Assembly (NCBI GenBank): GCA_902630715.1
Contig: CACOVO010000005.1
Location: forward strand, 1 to 64,000
DNA from: an uncultured SAR86 cluster bacterium
GTDB taxonomy: Bacteria > Pseudomonadota > Gammaproteobacteria > Magnimaribacterales > Magnimaribacteraceae
Length of the DNA: 64,000 nucleotides
Reading direction: 5' to 3'
The notes under the pieces were generated by a model that was given only the letters and a program-made list of their open reading frames with translations, was not told the DNA's origin and searched no databases. Position numbers and translations under genes: made by a program. This document shows positions 26,939 through 34,773 of the stretch, one piece after another (within the stretch, counting starts at the first letter, position 1; each line of letters starts with the position of its first letter).

Positions 26939-27925
26939 ATGCAAAAAAGAGATTTCAGGCCTTTCAAGTCGGTCACTGCCTTGACACTAGGTGGTGGTGG
27001 TTTAGGTCAGGTTTGGGGAGAAACCACCAGAAAAGAGGCAATTAAGACAGTTAATCTTGCTTTGGAAAAGGGAATTAATCATATTGATGTTGCCCCTATG
27101 TATGGAAAAGGCGAAGCGGAGATAGTAGTTGGCGAAGTTTTTAAAGGCAAAGAGTTAGGCGATGTAAAAATTACTACAAAATGCAGATTAGGAACATTAC
27201 CAGATGACGAAGTATATGAGCGCTTAAATTCCTCTCTTACTAAAAGCCTTGATAATCTTAATATGGAACGGGTTGATCTTTTTTTACTGCATTCACAGTT
27301 ACGACAAGATGATTTTCAGTTACATACACTCAATGAGTATCGAGATACTAATACCACTTCACTTTCTTGTTATTACAATGCAGCTATACCTGCCTTTGAA
27401 AGATTAAAAGAAGAAGGCAAGATCGGAAGCTGGGGTATAGGCGGATTAGGTCAAACTCAAGCAATACTCGATGCCTTAAATAATGATATTCAACCCGAAG
27501 CTATTCAGTGTATTGTTAATCCCTTGAATTCAGCGGGTGCCATAGGATATGTTGATCAAGATTTTGATCCTCAAAAAATTCTCACTGAAAGTCAGGAAGC
27601 TGGAGTACCAATACTTGGAATTAGAGCAGTTCAAGCTGGGGCATTAACATTAGAAATGGATAGAGAGCCTCATCCATCAGGATTTGATATAAAAGATTTT
27701 GAAGATTACGTTAAAGCCGAGCCTTTTAGACAGTTAGCTTCAAAATGGAAAATGAATCCATCCATTCTTGCACACCGATATGCTCTTAGTGTCGAAAAAG
27801 TGTCATCTGTGATACTGGGTGTAAAAAATAGGAAGGAGCTTTTAGATTGCATAGAAGCCGAATCACTTGGAGAACTCGACCAGGGTCAAATTAGCGAAAT
27901 AGATACAGCAATGGGCGGTATATAA
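26939..27925 (+). CDS. Aldo/keto reductase
   Basis: 328 residues in the TIM-barrel aldo/keto reductase superfamily. The tetrad is Asp50, Tyr55, Lys81 and His118 (IDVAPMYG, TTK and LLHS). The C-terminal phosphate-binding region has SSVILGVKNRKEL. It should reduce a carbonyl or oxidise a sugar or alcohol with NADP(H). The resemblance to D-threo-aldose dehydrogenases is general only. AAGGGGAG upstream of the ATG is a strong ribosome-binding site. It is divergent from the PhyH pair and convergent with the heme operon. Confidence 0.85.
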   Translation: MQKRDFRPFKSVTALTLGGGGLGQVWGETTRKEAIKTVNLALEKGINHIDVAPMYGKGEAEIVVGEVFKGKELGDVKITTKCRLGTLPDDEVYERLNSSLTKSLDNLNMERVDLFLLHSQLRQDDFQLHTLNEYRDTNTTSLSCYYNAAIPAFERLKEEGKIGSWGIGGLGQTQAILDALNNDIQPEAIQCIVNPLNSAGAIGYVDQDFDPQKILTESQEAGVPILGIRAVQAGALTLEMDREPHPSGFDIKDFEDYVKAEPFRQLASKWKMNPSILAHRYALSVEKVSSVILGVKNRKELLDCIEAESLGELDQGQISEIDTAMGGI

Positions 27926-27976
27926 ACAGTCTTGGAAAAAAGAGTAGAGCAGCTATCCAGATAAACTTGAGTTAAT

Positions 27977-28492
27977 TTACAGAGTCTTGGAGAATAGTTT
28001 TACTTTATCCCAGTTAGTAAATTCAAATTCACCCCTTAAGTCGGTTGGCCCTTTGCCTATCCACATAATGAATCTTATTATGTGCTTATCAAAGAAGCCG
28101 TATTGGCTGTAATTTATCTTCCCAGCAAAAACACCTAATTTTGCTGGTTTCCAATTAGTTATCTTTAAAAATTTTTGCATATAAGGATTGGTTTCAGGCT
28201 CATTCTTCTCAGGCTTTCGCGCCACAACATTTACAGTAAAGAATGCATGCTCTCCTGAGTTTAGGAAATTCAAGTTTTGATCAATGTAATCAAAGAGTTT
28301 TTTGTTATGTTTTCCGTATCTGATGCTTGCACCTATGACTACTTTTTTATGATTATTAATATTTAGTTCTGGAGCATCCTCTATTGGAATTATTTGTGCT
28401 TCCAATGATTCGTTTAATTGATCCTTCATTTCTTCACAAATTTTAAAAGTATGTCCATCTGTGGAGCTAACAATAAAAAGTAAGTCGATCAT
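27977..28492 (-). CDS. hemG: Protoporphyrinogen IX dehydrogenase, flavodoxin type
   Basis: 171 residues with a flavodoxin-like fold. It matches the HemG family: VVIGASIRYGKHNKKL, a FFTVNVVARKP strand, the NPYMQKFL segment and FAGKINYSQYGFFDKHII. E. coli HemG (about 180 residues) oxidises protoporphyrinogen IX to protoporphyrin IX and passes electrons to quinones at the inner membrane. It is the last gene of the hem operon, seven bases after hemF, so the cluster covers the pathway up to protoporphyrin IX. No ferrochelatase gene is in the window. Confidence 0.9.
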   Translation of the reverse strand: MIDLLFIVSSTDGHTFKICEEMKDQLNESLEAQIIPIEDAPELNINNHKKVVIGASIRYGKHNKKLFDYIDQNLNFLNSGEHAFFTVNVVARKPEKNEPETNPYMQKFLKITNWKPAKLGVFAGKINYSQYGFFDKHIIRFIMWIGKGPTDLRGEFEFTNWDKVKLFSKTL

Positions 28493-28499
28493 TTTTTAC

Positions 28500-29312
28500 T
28501 TAATCCCATTTAGCAGTAGGCGGCATAGACATCAATATTGCATCAGAATTGCCTCCAGTTTTTATGCCAAAAGCAGTTCCTCTATCCCAAAGCAAATTAA
28601 ACTCTACATAACGGCCTCTTTTGATAAGTTGCTGTTCTTTTTCCTGTTCCGTCCACTCCTCATCCTTAAGATTTCTGATAATTGTTGTTATCGCTTTTAA
28701 GGAAGATAAACCCACTTCTTTTATAAAGTTAAAATCCTTGTTCCAATCGTCTGTTTTTAAATGATCTATGAATATTCCACCTTCACCCCTAGCTTCTGAT
28801 CTGTGTGGTAGATAGAAATATTCATCACAAGCTTTTTTATATCTCTCGTAATAATTTGGATCTGCAGAATCACAGGCCTCCTTCATGCACTTGTGAAAGA
28901 ATTCAATTTCTTTGTCTTTTTTAATTGTTGGAGTTAAATCTCCCCCACCTCCGAACCAAGAATCTCCAGTGACTATATATCTCGTATTAAAGTGAAATGC
29001 TGGTACTTTGGGCGATTGCATGTGTGCCACAAGACTGATGCCACTTGCCCAGTAGTTAGGAGCTTCCTCTGTACCCTTAACTTCAGATTTAAAATCATTA
29101 TCAAATTCTCCAGACACCGTAGATATGTTTACACCAACCTTTTCAAAGACTTCACCTTTCATTAGGCTCATCTCTCCGCCTCCTTCAAATTTATGGTCCC
29201 AGTTTTTTCTTTCAAAACTCCCGCCATCTATATCCACAAATTCCTCACAGAACATATCTCTCAGTTCTCTAAACCAGGACGAAGTTAAGGATTTTTTTTC
29301 TTCAATATCCAT
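28500..29312 (-). CDS. hemF: Aerobic coproporphyrinogen III oxidase
   Basis: 270 residues. HemF uses oxygen to convert the propionates of rings A and B of coproporphyrinogen III to vinyls. Key segments are present: SLVAHMQSPKVPAFHFNTRY, WFGGGGDLTP, the YLPHRSEARGEGGIF region and a late YVEFNLLWDRGTAFG. It is somewhat shorter than E. coli HemF (299). The wording of the first two motifs looks to me more like alphaproteobacterial versions than enterobacterial ones; a tree would test this. Three bases separate it from hemE. Confidence 0.95.
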   Translation of the reverse strand: MDIEEKKSLTSSWFRELRDMFCEEFVDIDGGSFERKNWDHKFEGGGEMSLMKGEVFEKVGVNISTVSGEFDNDFKSEVKGTEEAPNYWASGISLVAHMQSPKVPAFHFNTRYIVTGDSWFGGGGDLTPTIKKDKEIEFFHKCMKEACDSADPNYYERYKKACDEYFYLPHRSEARGEGGIFIDHLKTDDWNKDFNFIKEVGLSSLKAITTIIRNLKDEEWTEQEKEQQLIKRGRYVEFNLLWDRGTAFGIKTGGNSDAILMSMPPTAKWD

Positions 29313-29315
29313 TTT

Positions 29316-30335
29316 TTAAAAGGATGCTCTTATTCTTTGTACAAATTCTTTGACGTTTTCCTGAGGTGTTGTTTTCAGAACTCCATGGCCTAGTCCACAA
29401 ACCCAGCCCGATCTTTCTTCTGGCGATAGCACTGACATTTGTTCTATGAAAGTATCTAATTTTGGCAAGAATTCTTCATGGGGAAGGGTTAAAAAGCGCT
29501 CACTAAAATTACCTTGAATAAAACCTACCGATGTTTTTTTAAAGTAATCTCTTAGATCGATATTAGAGTCTAGACCCATTCCTGCTAGTTTTATTTTAGG
29601 GTTATCTTGTTTCGCAATTATAGTTTCGTAGTTAACCCCATCTTTTGCATAGTAGCCAACCTTATTAGGAAATTCTTTGACTAACATATTGAAGGTCTTA
29701 CCTAGGTAGATATTTAAGTCTTCTTCTGCGAGCTGATGCGCAGTGGAATCAAAGATCATTACGACTTCTGCGCCAGCACTCAATTGCAATTCCACATTCT
29801 CCTTCAGAAGTGGAAGAATCACGTTATCTAAAAGTCCTATTTGAAAATTATTCATACGAATATCACTAGAATCTTTGCTGATATTGCATGCATAAGCTAT
29901 CAAAGTCCAAGGTCCGCCGACAAAGCCTATTAATGATTTTTCATTTGGCAGTCTCTCGATAGTTCTTTCTATCGCTTCACCCTGAAATTCCATAAAGTTT
30001 ATAGGGTTTTGATTAATGATTAAGCTTTCGGCATTATCTTCGTTTAAGTGAAGGCCAAATTGAGGCCCAGGGTTATAAGACAAGTCCATGCCAAGTGCTT
30101 CAAGGGGAAATAATATATCGCTGAATAGAATCGCAACGTCAAAATCAAATTCGTTAATAGGCCCCATAGCAGTTTCAGCAGCAAGTTTTGGGTTTTTACA
30201 GAGCTCTTCGAAAGTGTGATCTTTTTTTAAGTTTTGATAATGATCATGATATCTCCCTGCTTGACGCATTAGCCATATGGGCGGGCAGGCTTGTGGCTTC
30301 CTTTCGAGAGCGTTAATGAATTTTTTATTAGGCAA
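29316..30335 (-). CDS. hemE: Uroporphyrinogen decarboxylase
   Basis: 339 residues, near the usual length. HemE removes four carboxyl groups from uroporphyrinogen III. The active-site loop PPIWLMRQAGRY, the Asp-containing FDVAILFSDILFPLEA strand and VGGPWTLIAYACN are conserved. The start codon is TTG at 30335, two bases after the hemB stop. The FDVAILFSDIL segment differs from the gammaproteobacterial form that I recall (LDAAILFSDIL followed by TIPDAMGLGL), hinting at another origin. That is a memory-based comparison. Confidence 0.95.
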   Translation of the reverse strand: MPNKKFINALERKPQACPPIWLMRQAGRYHDHYQNLKKDHTFEELCKNPKLAAETAMGPINEFDFDVAILFSDILFPLEALGMDLSYNPGPQFGLHLNEDNAESLIINQNPINFMEFQGEAIERTIERLPNEKSLIGFVGGPWTLIAYACNISKDSSDIRMNNFQIGLLDNVILPLLKENVELQLSAGAEVVMIFDSTAHQLAEEDLNIYLGKTFNMLVKEFPNKVGYYAKDGVNYETIIAKQDNPKIKLAGMGLDSNIDLRDYFKKTSVGFIQGNFSERFLTLPHEEFLPKLDTFIEQMSVLSPEERSGWVCGLGHGVLKTTPQENVKEFVQRIRASF

Positions 30336-30337
30336 GA

Positions 30338-31333
30338 CTACTTATTTAATTTAGAGGCAATTTCATTTGCAGCATAAGTCAGAATGGCATCTGCACCTGC
30401 TCTTTTGAAACTTAACATTGATTCGAATAAAACAGATTCCTCTAGCCAATTGTTTTCAATTGCTGCCTTAAGCATGGCATATTCTCCGCTGACTTGATAT
30501 GCGAAAGTTGGTACCTTAAAGGTCTCTTTTACAGATTTGATGATGTCAAGAAAAGGCATTCCTGGTTTGACCATAACAATATCAGCACCTTCTTCAAGAT
30601 CCATTCTGACTTCGTGAAGGGCTTCATCTGAGTTCGCAACAGACATTTGGTAGGTGTCTTTACTACCTTTACCAATATTCATAGAAGAGCCAACGGCGTC
30701 TCTAAATGGACCATAAAACTTTGAGCTATATTTAGCCGCGTATGACAAAATAATTGTATTTACAAATTTTTCTTTTTCTAGTGCCTCCCTTATGCCGGAT
30801 ATTCGACCATCCATCATGTCAGAGGGTGCTATCATATCTGCACCAGCCCTAGCCAGGACCATAGCCTGCTTAATCAAAACTTCTAGACTTTCGTCATTGT
30901 CTACATAACCAGTTTCATCTAAAACTCCGTCATGGCCATGAGATGTATAAGGATCTAGTGCAACATCGGCAATTACAGCCATATCTGCATATCTTTTGAT
31001 TTGTCTGATGGCTTCGCATACGAGATTGTTTTCGTTGATTGATTCACTTCCTAACTCATCCTTTTTATCTGCACTGATTACAGGAAAAATTGCTATGGCT
31101 TTTATATTATTATTTTTAAGCTTTTCTATTTCCTCATCTAACGCATTCATTCCAATACGATTGATACCTGGCAAAGAGTCTATCTTTTCAATTCCATCTA
31201 AATCTTCTTTTACAAATATAGGTTGAATAAGATCATCTGTTGTAAGTTTATTTTCCTCTATAAGACTTCTTCTCTCAGGACTGAACCTCGTCCTTCTGAG
31301 CCTTGTTTTCGGAAATTTTCTAGATGCGTTCAT
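30338..31333 (-). CDS. hemB: 5-aminolevulinate dehydratase (porphobilinogen synthase)
   Basis: 331 residues. HemB condenses two 5-aminolevulinate molecules to porphobilinogen. The two active-site lysines are K201 (SYAAKYSS) and K256 (MVKPGMP). The metal region reads LDPYTSHGHDGV, with Asp where zinc-type enzymes have Cys, so it is the magnesium/cysteine-free form found in Alphaproteobacteria and Pseudomonas-like groups. It is 43 bases after the hemCD stop and two bases before hemE, in the same operon. Confidence 0.97.
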   Translation of the reverse strand: MNASRKFPKTRLRRTRFSPERRSLIEENKLTTDDLIQPIFVKEDLDGIEKIDSLPGINRIGMNALDEEIEKLKNNNIKAIAIFPVISADKKDELGSESINENNLVCEAIRQIKRYADMAVIADVALDPYTSHGHDGVLDETGYVDNDESLEVLIKQAMVLARAGADMIAPSDMMDGRISGIREALEKEKFVNTIILSYAAKYSSKFYGPFRDAVGSSMNIGKGSKDTYQMSVANSDEALHEVRMDLEEGADIVMVKPGMPFLDIIKSVKETFKVPTFAYQVSGEYAMLKAAIENNWLEESVLFESMLSFKRAGADAILTYAANEIASKLNK

Positions 31334-31376
31334 ATTTATTAAAAAAACGGCTGAGCATTATACCTTAGACAAGAAT

Positions 31377-32876
31377 TTATTTGAGCTTATTGGTAATTGC
31401 ATCAACCCAACTTTCAAAGTCTAAGAAAGGTTGCACATTAGAAGCCTTCTGACTGATAAGTTTATAAGTCTTACCAAGACCACAAGCGTGTTTTCGATCA
31501 ATTATTTCTGGATATTCGTCTAAGGCCAATTGGAAGGAAGTCGCACTCATCCAGTAAAAGTAATGGCAGTCCTTTATACGAGAGGAAACTTTCAAGGGTT
31601 CCAATTCATAAGTGACCAAAATTTCTTTGTTGTCATTTTTGTTTTTTGCATGTGTTACTTTAAGCCAATCTATCTCCTTAAATGGACTTTCCTCAGGGGA
31701 ATATTTTTCTCCAAGACTATCGGAGGTGCCATTAACCCAGTAGCCTTTATGAGCGAGAGATTTCCACGTTTTTATTCCACTTGTCCAAATAATATTGGAA
31801 TCATCAACTAAAGCTTCCCCCAAAATGGTGTTCGACCTGCTGACATAAATTCCTTTGTCTTTTATGGATTGAAGCGTCTCCTCTGAGTCTTTTAATTCTT
31901 TTCTTTTGAAGAATTTCTGTTCATTTTTGTTAATTGGGAAGTAGTTATTTAGATTAAGAGAGTTAAAGTAATCTTTTGCTTCATTCCCATTAAAAAGTCT
32001 TCTAGATATATCATCTCCTTCTTCGGTTTCTCCTCTAACTGTCAATAAGCTTCCTTTCTCCATAACTTCATAACTTACACCTATCTTTTGATGACAACCA
32101 CCTCCATAAGATTTAAGTAAAGACCTTTCAGTTTCTACAGAGCTGAAAGCTTTCTGGTCCGATATGGAGGAAATAATATTTTTGACTTCATCATCATTTT
32201 GTCTTGCCTCAATTGCCAAAGCTCCTTGTGCGGCAGCGCAAGGATTCTGAGAGAGAGGTAGAACCATCCACTTCAAGTCCCTTTGTATTTCCAATAATTG
32301 ATTTCTTTCAGGGGAAAATTCTTTCTTTTGTGCATTAAGAATTCTGTCTATCGCAGCTTTGGCAACAACTAGGGCGTCATCATCTCCTTCAAGTAGCTTA
32401 CTCAGACGAGTATTTACATTGCCTCTTACGCTTTTAAATTGTATCTTCGTTTTGAAAGGTAAAGCCAATGGTAAAAATAAGGATAAATTCTTTTCCCTCC
32501 TTGGTGAGGAGCTAAGAATTGTGAGACTTCTTTTATTGATACTAGACTTTTTTAAAAAAAGCATGTCACGCATATCGCCTCTTTCTATTGTTCCAACTAT
32601 TTCCGTTCCTTGCTCTAAATCAACAGGCAAGTCTTTCCACGAGTGCACCGCAATATCTGCTTTTTTATTGATCAAATCATGTCTGATATCATTGGTGAAT
32701 ACCCCTATATCAGGCATTTTGTCTAATGGCGTATTTAAATCAGCATCACCAAGGGTTTTCTTGTATATGTGTTGAATTTTTATATGAGGATGACTAGCTT
32801 TTATTTTTTCTGCTACCAATTGTGACTGTATCCTTGCTAAAGGACTTTTTCTTGATACTATTTTTAAGTTCTTCAA
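31377..32876 (-). CDS. hemCD: Hydroxymethylbilane synthase fused to a compact uroporphyrinogen-III-synthase-like domain
   Basis: 499 residues. Residues 1-300 are HemC: SRKSPLARIQS, catalytic Asp82 in HSWKDLP, the arginine-rich VRGNVNTRL region and the dipyrromethane-binding Cys261 (SYGGGCHQ). After a linker, about 340-499 resemble the HemD fold (WTSGIKTWKSLA; SATSFQLAL; ACGLGKTYKLISQ). That part is only about 160 residues, while free HemD is about 240-260, so it may be a shortened or very diverged uroporphyrinogen III synthase. The start is TTG at 32876. First gene of the hem operon, divergent from the ALAS gene. Confidence 0.85.
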   Translation of the reverse strand: MKNLKIVSRKSPLARIQSQLVAEKIKASHPHIKIQHIYKKTLGDADLNTPLDKMPDIGVFTNDIRHDLINKKADIAVHSWKDLPVDLEQGTEIVGTIERGDMRDMLFLKKSSINKRSLTILSSSPRREKNLSLFLPLALPFKTKIQFKSVRGNVNTRLSKLLEGDDDALVVAKAAIDRILNAQKKEFSPERNQLLEIQRDLKWMVLPLSQNPCAAAQGALAIEARQNDDEVKNIISSISDQKAFSSVETERSLLKSYGGGCHQKIGVSYEVMEKGSLLTVRGETEEGDDISRRLFNGNEAKDYFNSLNLNNYFPINKNEQKFFKRKELKDSEETLQSIKDKGIYVSRSNTILGEALVDDSNIIWTSGIKTWKSLAHKGYWVNGTSDSLGEKYSPEESPFKEIDWLKVTHAKNKNDNKEILVTYELEPLKVSSRIKDCHYFYWMSATSFQLALDEYPEIIDRKHACGLGKTYKLISQKASNVQPFLDFESWVDAITNKLK

Positions 32877-32888
32877 TTTCGGTCTAAA

Positions 32889-32903
32889 TGAGAATAATTC
32901 TTA
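32889..32903. promoter_or_regulatory. Fur-like 7-1-7 inverted repeat upstream of hemCD
   Basis: TGAGAAT-A-ATTCTTA lies 13 bases upstream of the hemCD start in the 109-base divergent region. It matches the Fur 7-1-7 consensus (TGATAAT-N-ATTATCA) at 11 of 14 arm positions. A core AGAAT-A-ATTCT is a perfect inverted repeat. Iron control of heme synthesis would make sense, but the match is imperfect. Confidence 0.35.
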
Positions 32904-32985
32904 ACAAGTCATAGATAACTTTATTGAACTACAATACTGTGCGCGTCAAACCCTAATTATATAAAACTTTATTAATAATTAATCC

Positions 32986-34236
32986 ATGAACTATAAGAAA
33001 TTCTTTTCTGACGAGCTCGTTTCCCTAAAATCGCAGGGTCTTTACAGAAAGTTTAGAGCAATAAATAGAAATAAATCTAGCTTTCCCAAAGCCACAGAAC
33101 GCTTTGAAGGCAAAGAAAGAGAAGTCGAAGTTTGGTGCAGCAATGATTATCTAAATCTGAGTCAGCATCCCGATGTTACTAAAACATCCGTCGACGTAAT
33201 TAACGAACTTGGAACTGGATCAGGTGGAACTAGGAACATATCAGGTACTTCCACATATCATGTAGACCTGGAGAAACTTCTTGCAGACCTTCACCGTAAA
33301 GAGTCAGCATTATTATTCCCATCTGCATATACAGCAAATCAATCAACTTTATGGACTTTATGCAAGAATATGGAAGGCGTAGAGGTTTTCTCCGACGAGC
33401 TTAACCATGCTTCTCTAATTCAAGGTATTAAGAATGCTAATGTTGTATGTCATGTTTTTAGGCACAACGACACTGAACATCTTGAAGAACTATTAAATAA
33501 TGCCAATGCCAACACTCCAAAGATAATAGTATTCGAATCTCTTTATTCTATGGAAGGACTAAGATCTCCCCTTCAAAAAATCATAGAGCTCGCAAAAAAA
33601 TACAACGCATTAACTTATCTCGATGAAGTTCATTCCGTAGGACTTTACGGACCAGAAGGTAGAGGTATTACTGCAGAGAAAGGCCTTGAAGATGATATCG
33701 ATATTATCAATGGAACACTTTCTAAATCATTCGGACAAATGGGAGGGTACGTGGCTGCAAACGCAGATGTCATTGACTACATCAGGAGCTTTGCTCCTGG
33801 TTTTATTTTTACTTCGTCAATGAATCCATCTATTGCTGCAGCCTCGATTACCAGTATCAAGATTGCAATGGAGTCCGAACATTTGAGAGATAATATAAGG
33901 CTGAATTCCGACAGAATAAGGAAAGGGTTAGCAGAACTCAACATTCCCTTTTTAGAGAACGATAGTCACATAATACCAATACATTTATACGACCCTAGGC
34001 TTTGCAAAGGTGCTGCAAATCTCCTTATAGAGAAACATGGTATTTATATTCAACCTGTTTTTCACCCTACAGTACCAAAAGGGGATGAAAGGTTTAGAGT
34101 AACTATCACACCAAGACACGAAGCAAGTGACATAGATCACTTCCTTGACGCAGTTGATGATGTATGGAAATCTATGGATCTTAAGAGGTCCGATGACATA
34201 GAAGAAATCAAACCTGCTGTCTCTAGGATCTACTAG
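32986..34236 (+). CDS. hemA: 5-aminolevulinate synthase (Shemin/C4 pathway)
   Basis: 416 residues, a PLP-dependent alpha-oxoamine synthase condensing glycine and succinyl-CoA to 5-aminolevulinate. It is assigned to ALAS rather than BioF or Kbl because of [60 protein letters not shown] and a [13 protein letters not shown] end. The PLP lysine is K247 (GTLSKSFGQ). It is divergent from hemCD, hemB, hemE, hemF and hemG, so it should feed heme. Most Gammaproteobacteria make 5-aminolevulinate from glutamyl-tRNA instead. Known gammaproteobacterial ALAS copies often serve secondary metabolism, but no such genes are seen here. Confidence 0.93.
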   Translation: MNYKKFFSDELVSLKSQGLYRKFRAINRNKSSFPKATERFEGKEREVEVWCSNDYLNLSQHPDVTKTSVDVINELGTGSGGTRNISGTSTYHVDLEKLLADLHRKESALLFPSAYTANQSTLWTLCKNMEGVEVFSDELNHASLIQGIKNANVVCHVFRHNDTEHLEELLNNANANTPKIIVFESLYSMEGLRSPLQKIIELAKKYNALTYLDEVHSVGLYGPEGRGITAEKGLEDDIDIINGTLSKSFGQMGGYVAANADVIDYIRSFAPGFIFTSSMNPSIAAASITSIKIAMESEHLRDNIRLNSDRIRKGLAELNIPFLENDSHIIPIHLYDPRLCKGAANLLIEKHGIYIQPVFHPTVPKGDERFRVTITPRHEASDIDHFLDAVDDVWKSMDLKRSDDIEEIKPAVSRIY

Positions 34237-34650
34237 TTACAAATCCCCGTCCGCTCTTACTTCGCTTTGATCGATGGTGAACTGTTCCCCATAACGTGCT
34301 TCCAGTTTTTTCTGGTTCTCACTTATTACCTCAACAGGATCAAGGCCTAAGGCCATGCACGCGGTTACCCAATACCACATAACATCTCCCAGCTCTCTTT
34401 TCATATGAAAAATATTATCAGCGTCGGCAGGCTTGCCCTGAAGAACCATTTTTTTGACTATTTCCACAAACTCACCAGTCTCGCTTCCAAGACCTAATGC
34501 GGCAGTAAGAAGTCTCGGCATATCTATTATGGAATTATCCTGAATTTTATCTAAAGATTCCTTAAGGCTCTCAATATCAAGGCTTGGTTCACTCGTAACT
34601 TTTGTTACAAAATCACAGTAAGTTTCAAAAAATTTATCAGCTTTTTCCAT
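34237..34650 (-). CDS. MazG-like nucleotide pyrophosphohydrolase
   Basis: 137 residues in the all-alpha NTP-pyrophosphatase family. The acidic metal-binding pattern is E58-T-G-E61-F-V-E64 (positions in the ORF counted from the GTG at 34653) followed by E-L-G-D about 26 residues later. Such enzymes hydrolyse dNTPs or aberrant NTPs to the monophosphate. ATG 34650 is preferred to GTG 34653. Its stop codon directly abuts the ALAS stop with no gap. Physiological substrate unknown. Confidence 0.75.
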   Translation of the reverse strand: MEKADKFFETYCDFVTKVTSEPSLDIESLKESLDKIQDNSIIDMPRLLTAALGLGSETGEFVEIVKKMVLQGKPADADNIFHMKRELGDVMWYWVTACMALGLDPVEVISENQKKLEARYGEQFTIDQSEVRADGDL

Positions 34651-34773
34651 CACTCAATCATACCTAAAGTCTCAGATAATAATAAGTTCTTATATCAAAA
34701 TTTCGACAAAATTTTTTGCCATTTGATCTCAATTATTCAAGATTGAAAATGAAATCTTAGTTAAAATAGGTAA

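Noticed and set aside
32943-32985. A sigma70 promoter for hemA
   Set aside because: A TATAAA is present but no acceptable -35 hexamer lies 16-18 bases upstream, so I do not list it.
32986-34236. Calling the oxoamine synthase BioF, Kbl or a serine palmitoyltransferase
   Set aside because: Sequence signatures ([24 protein letters not shown]) and the hem neighbours specifically fit ALAS.
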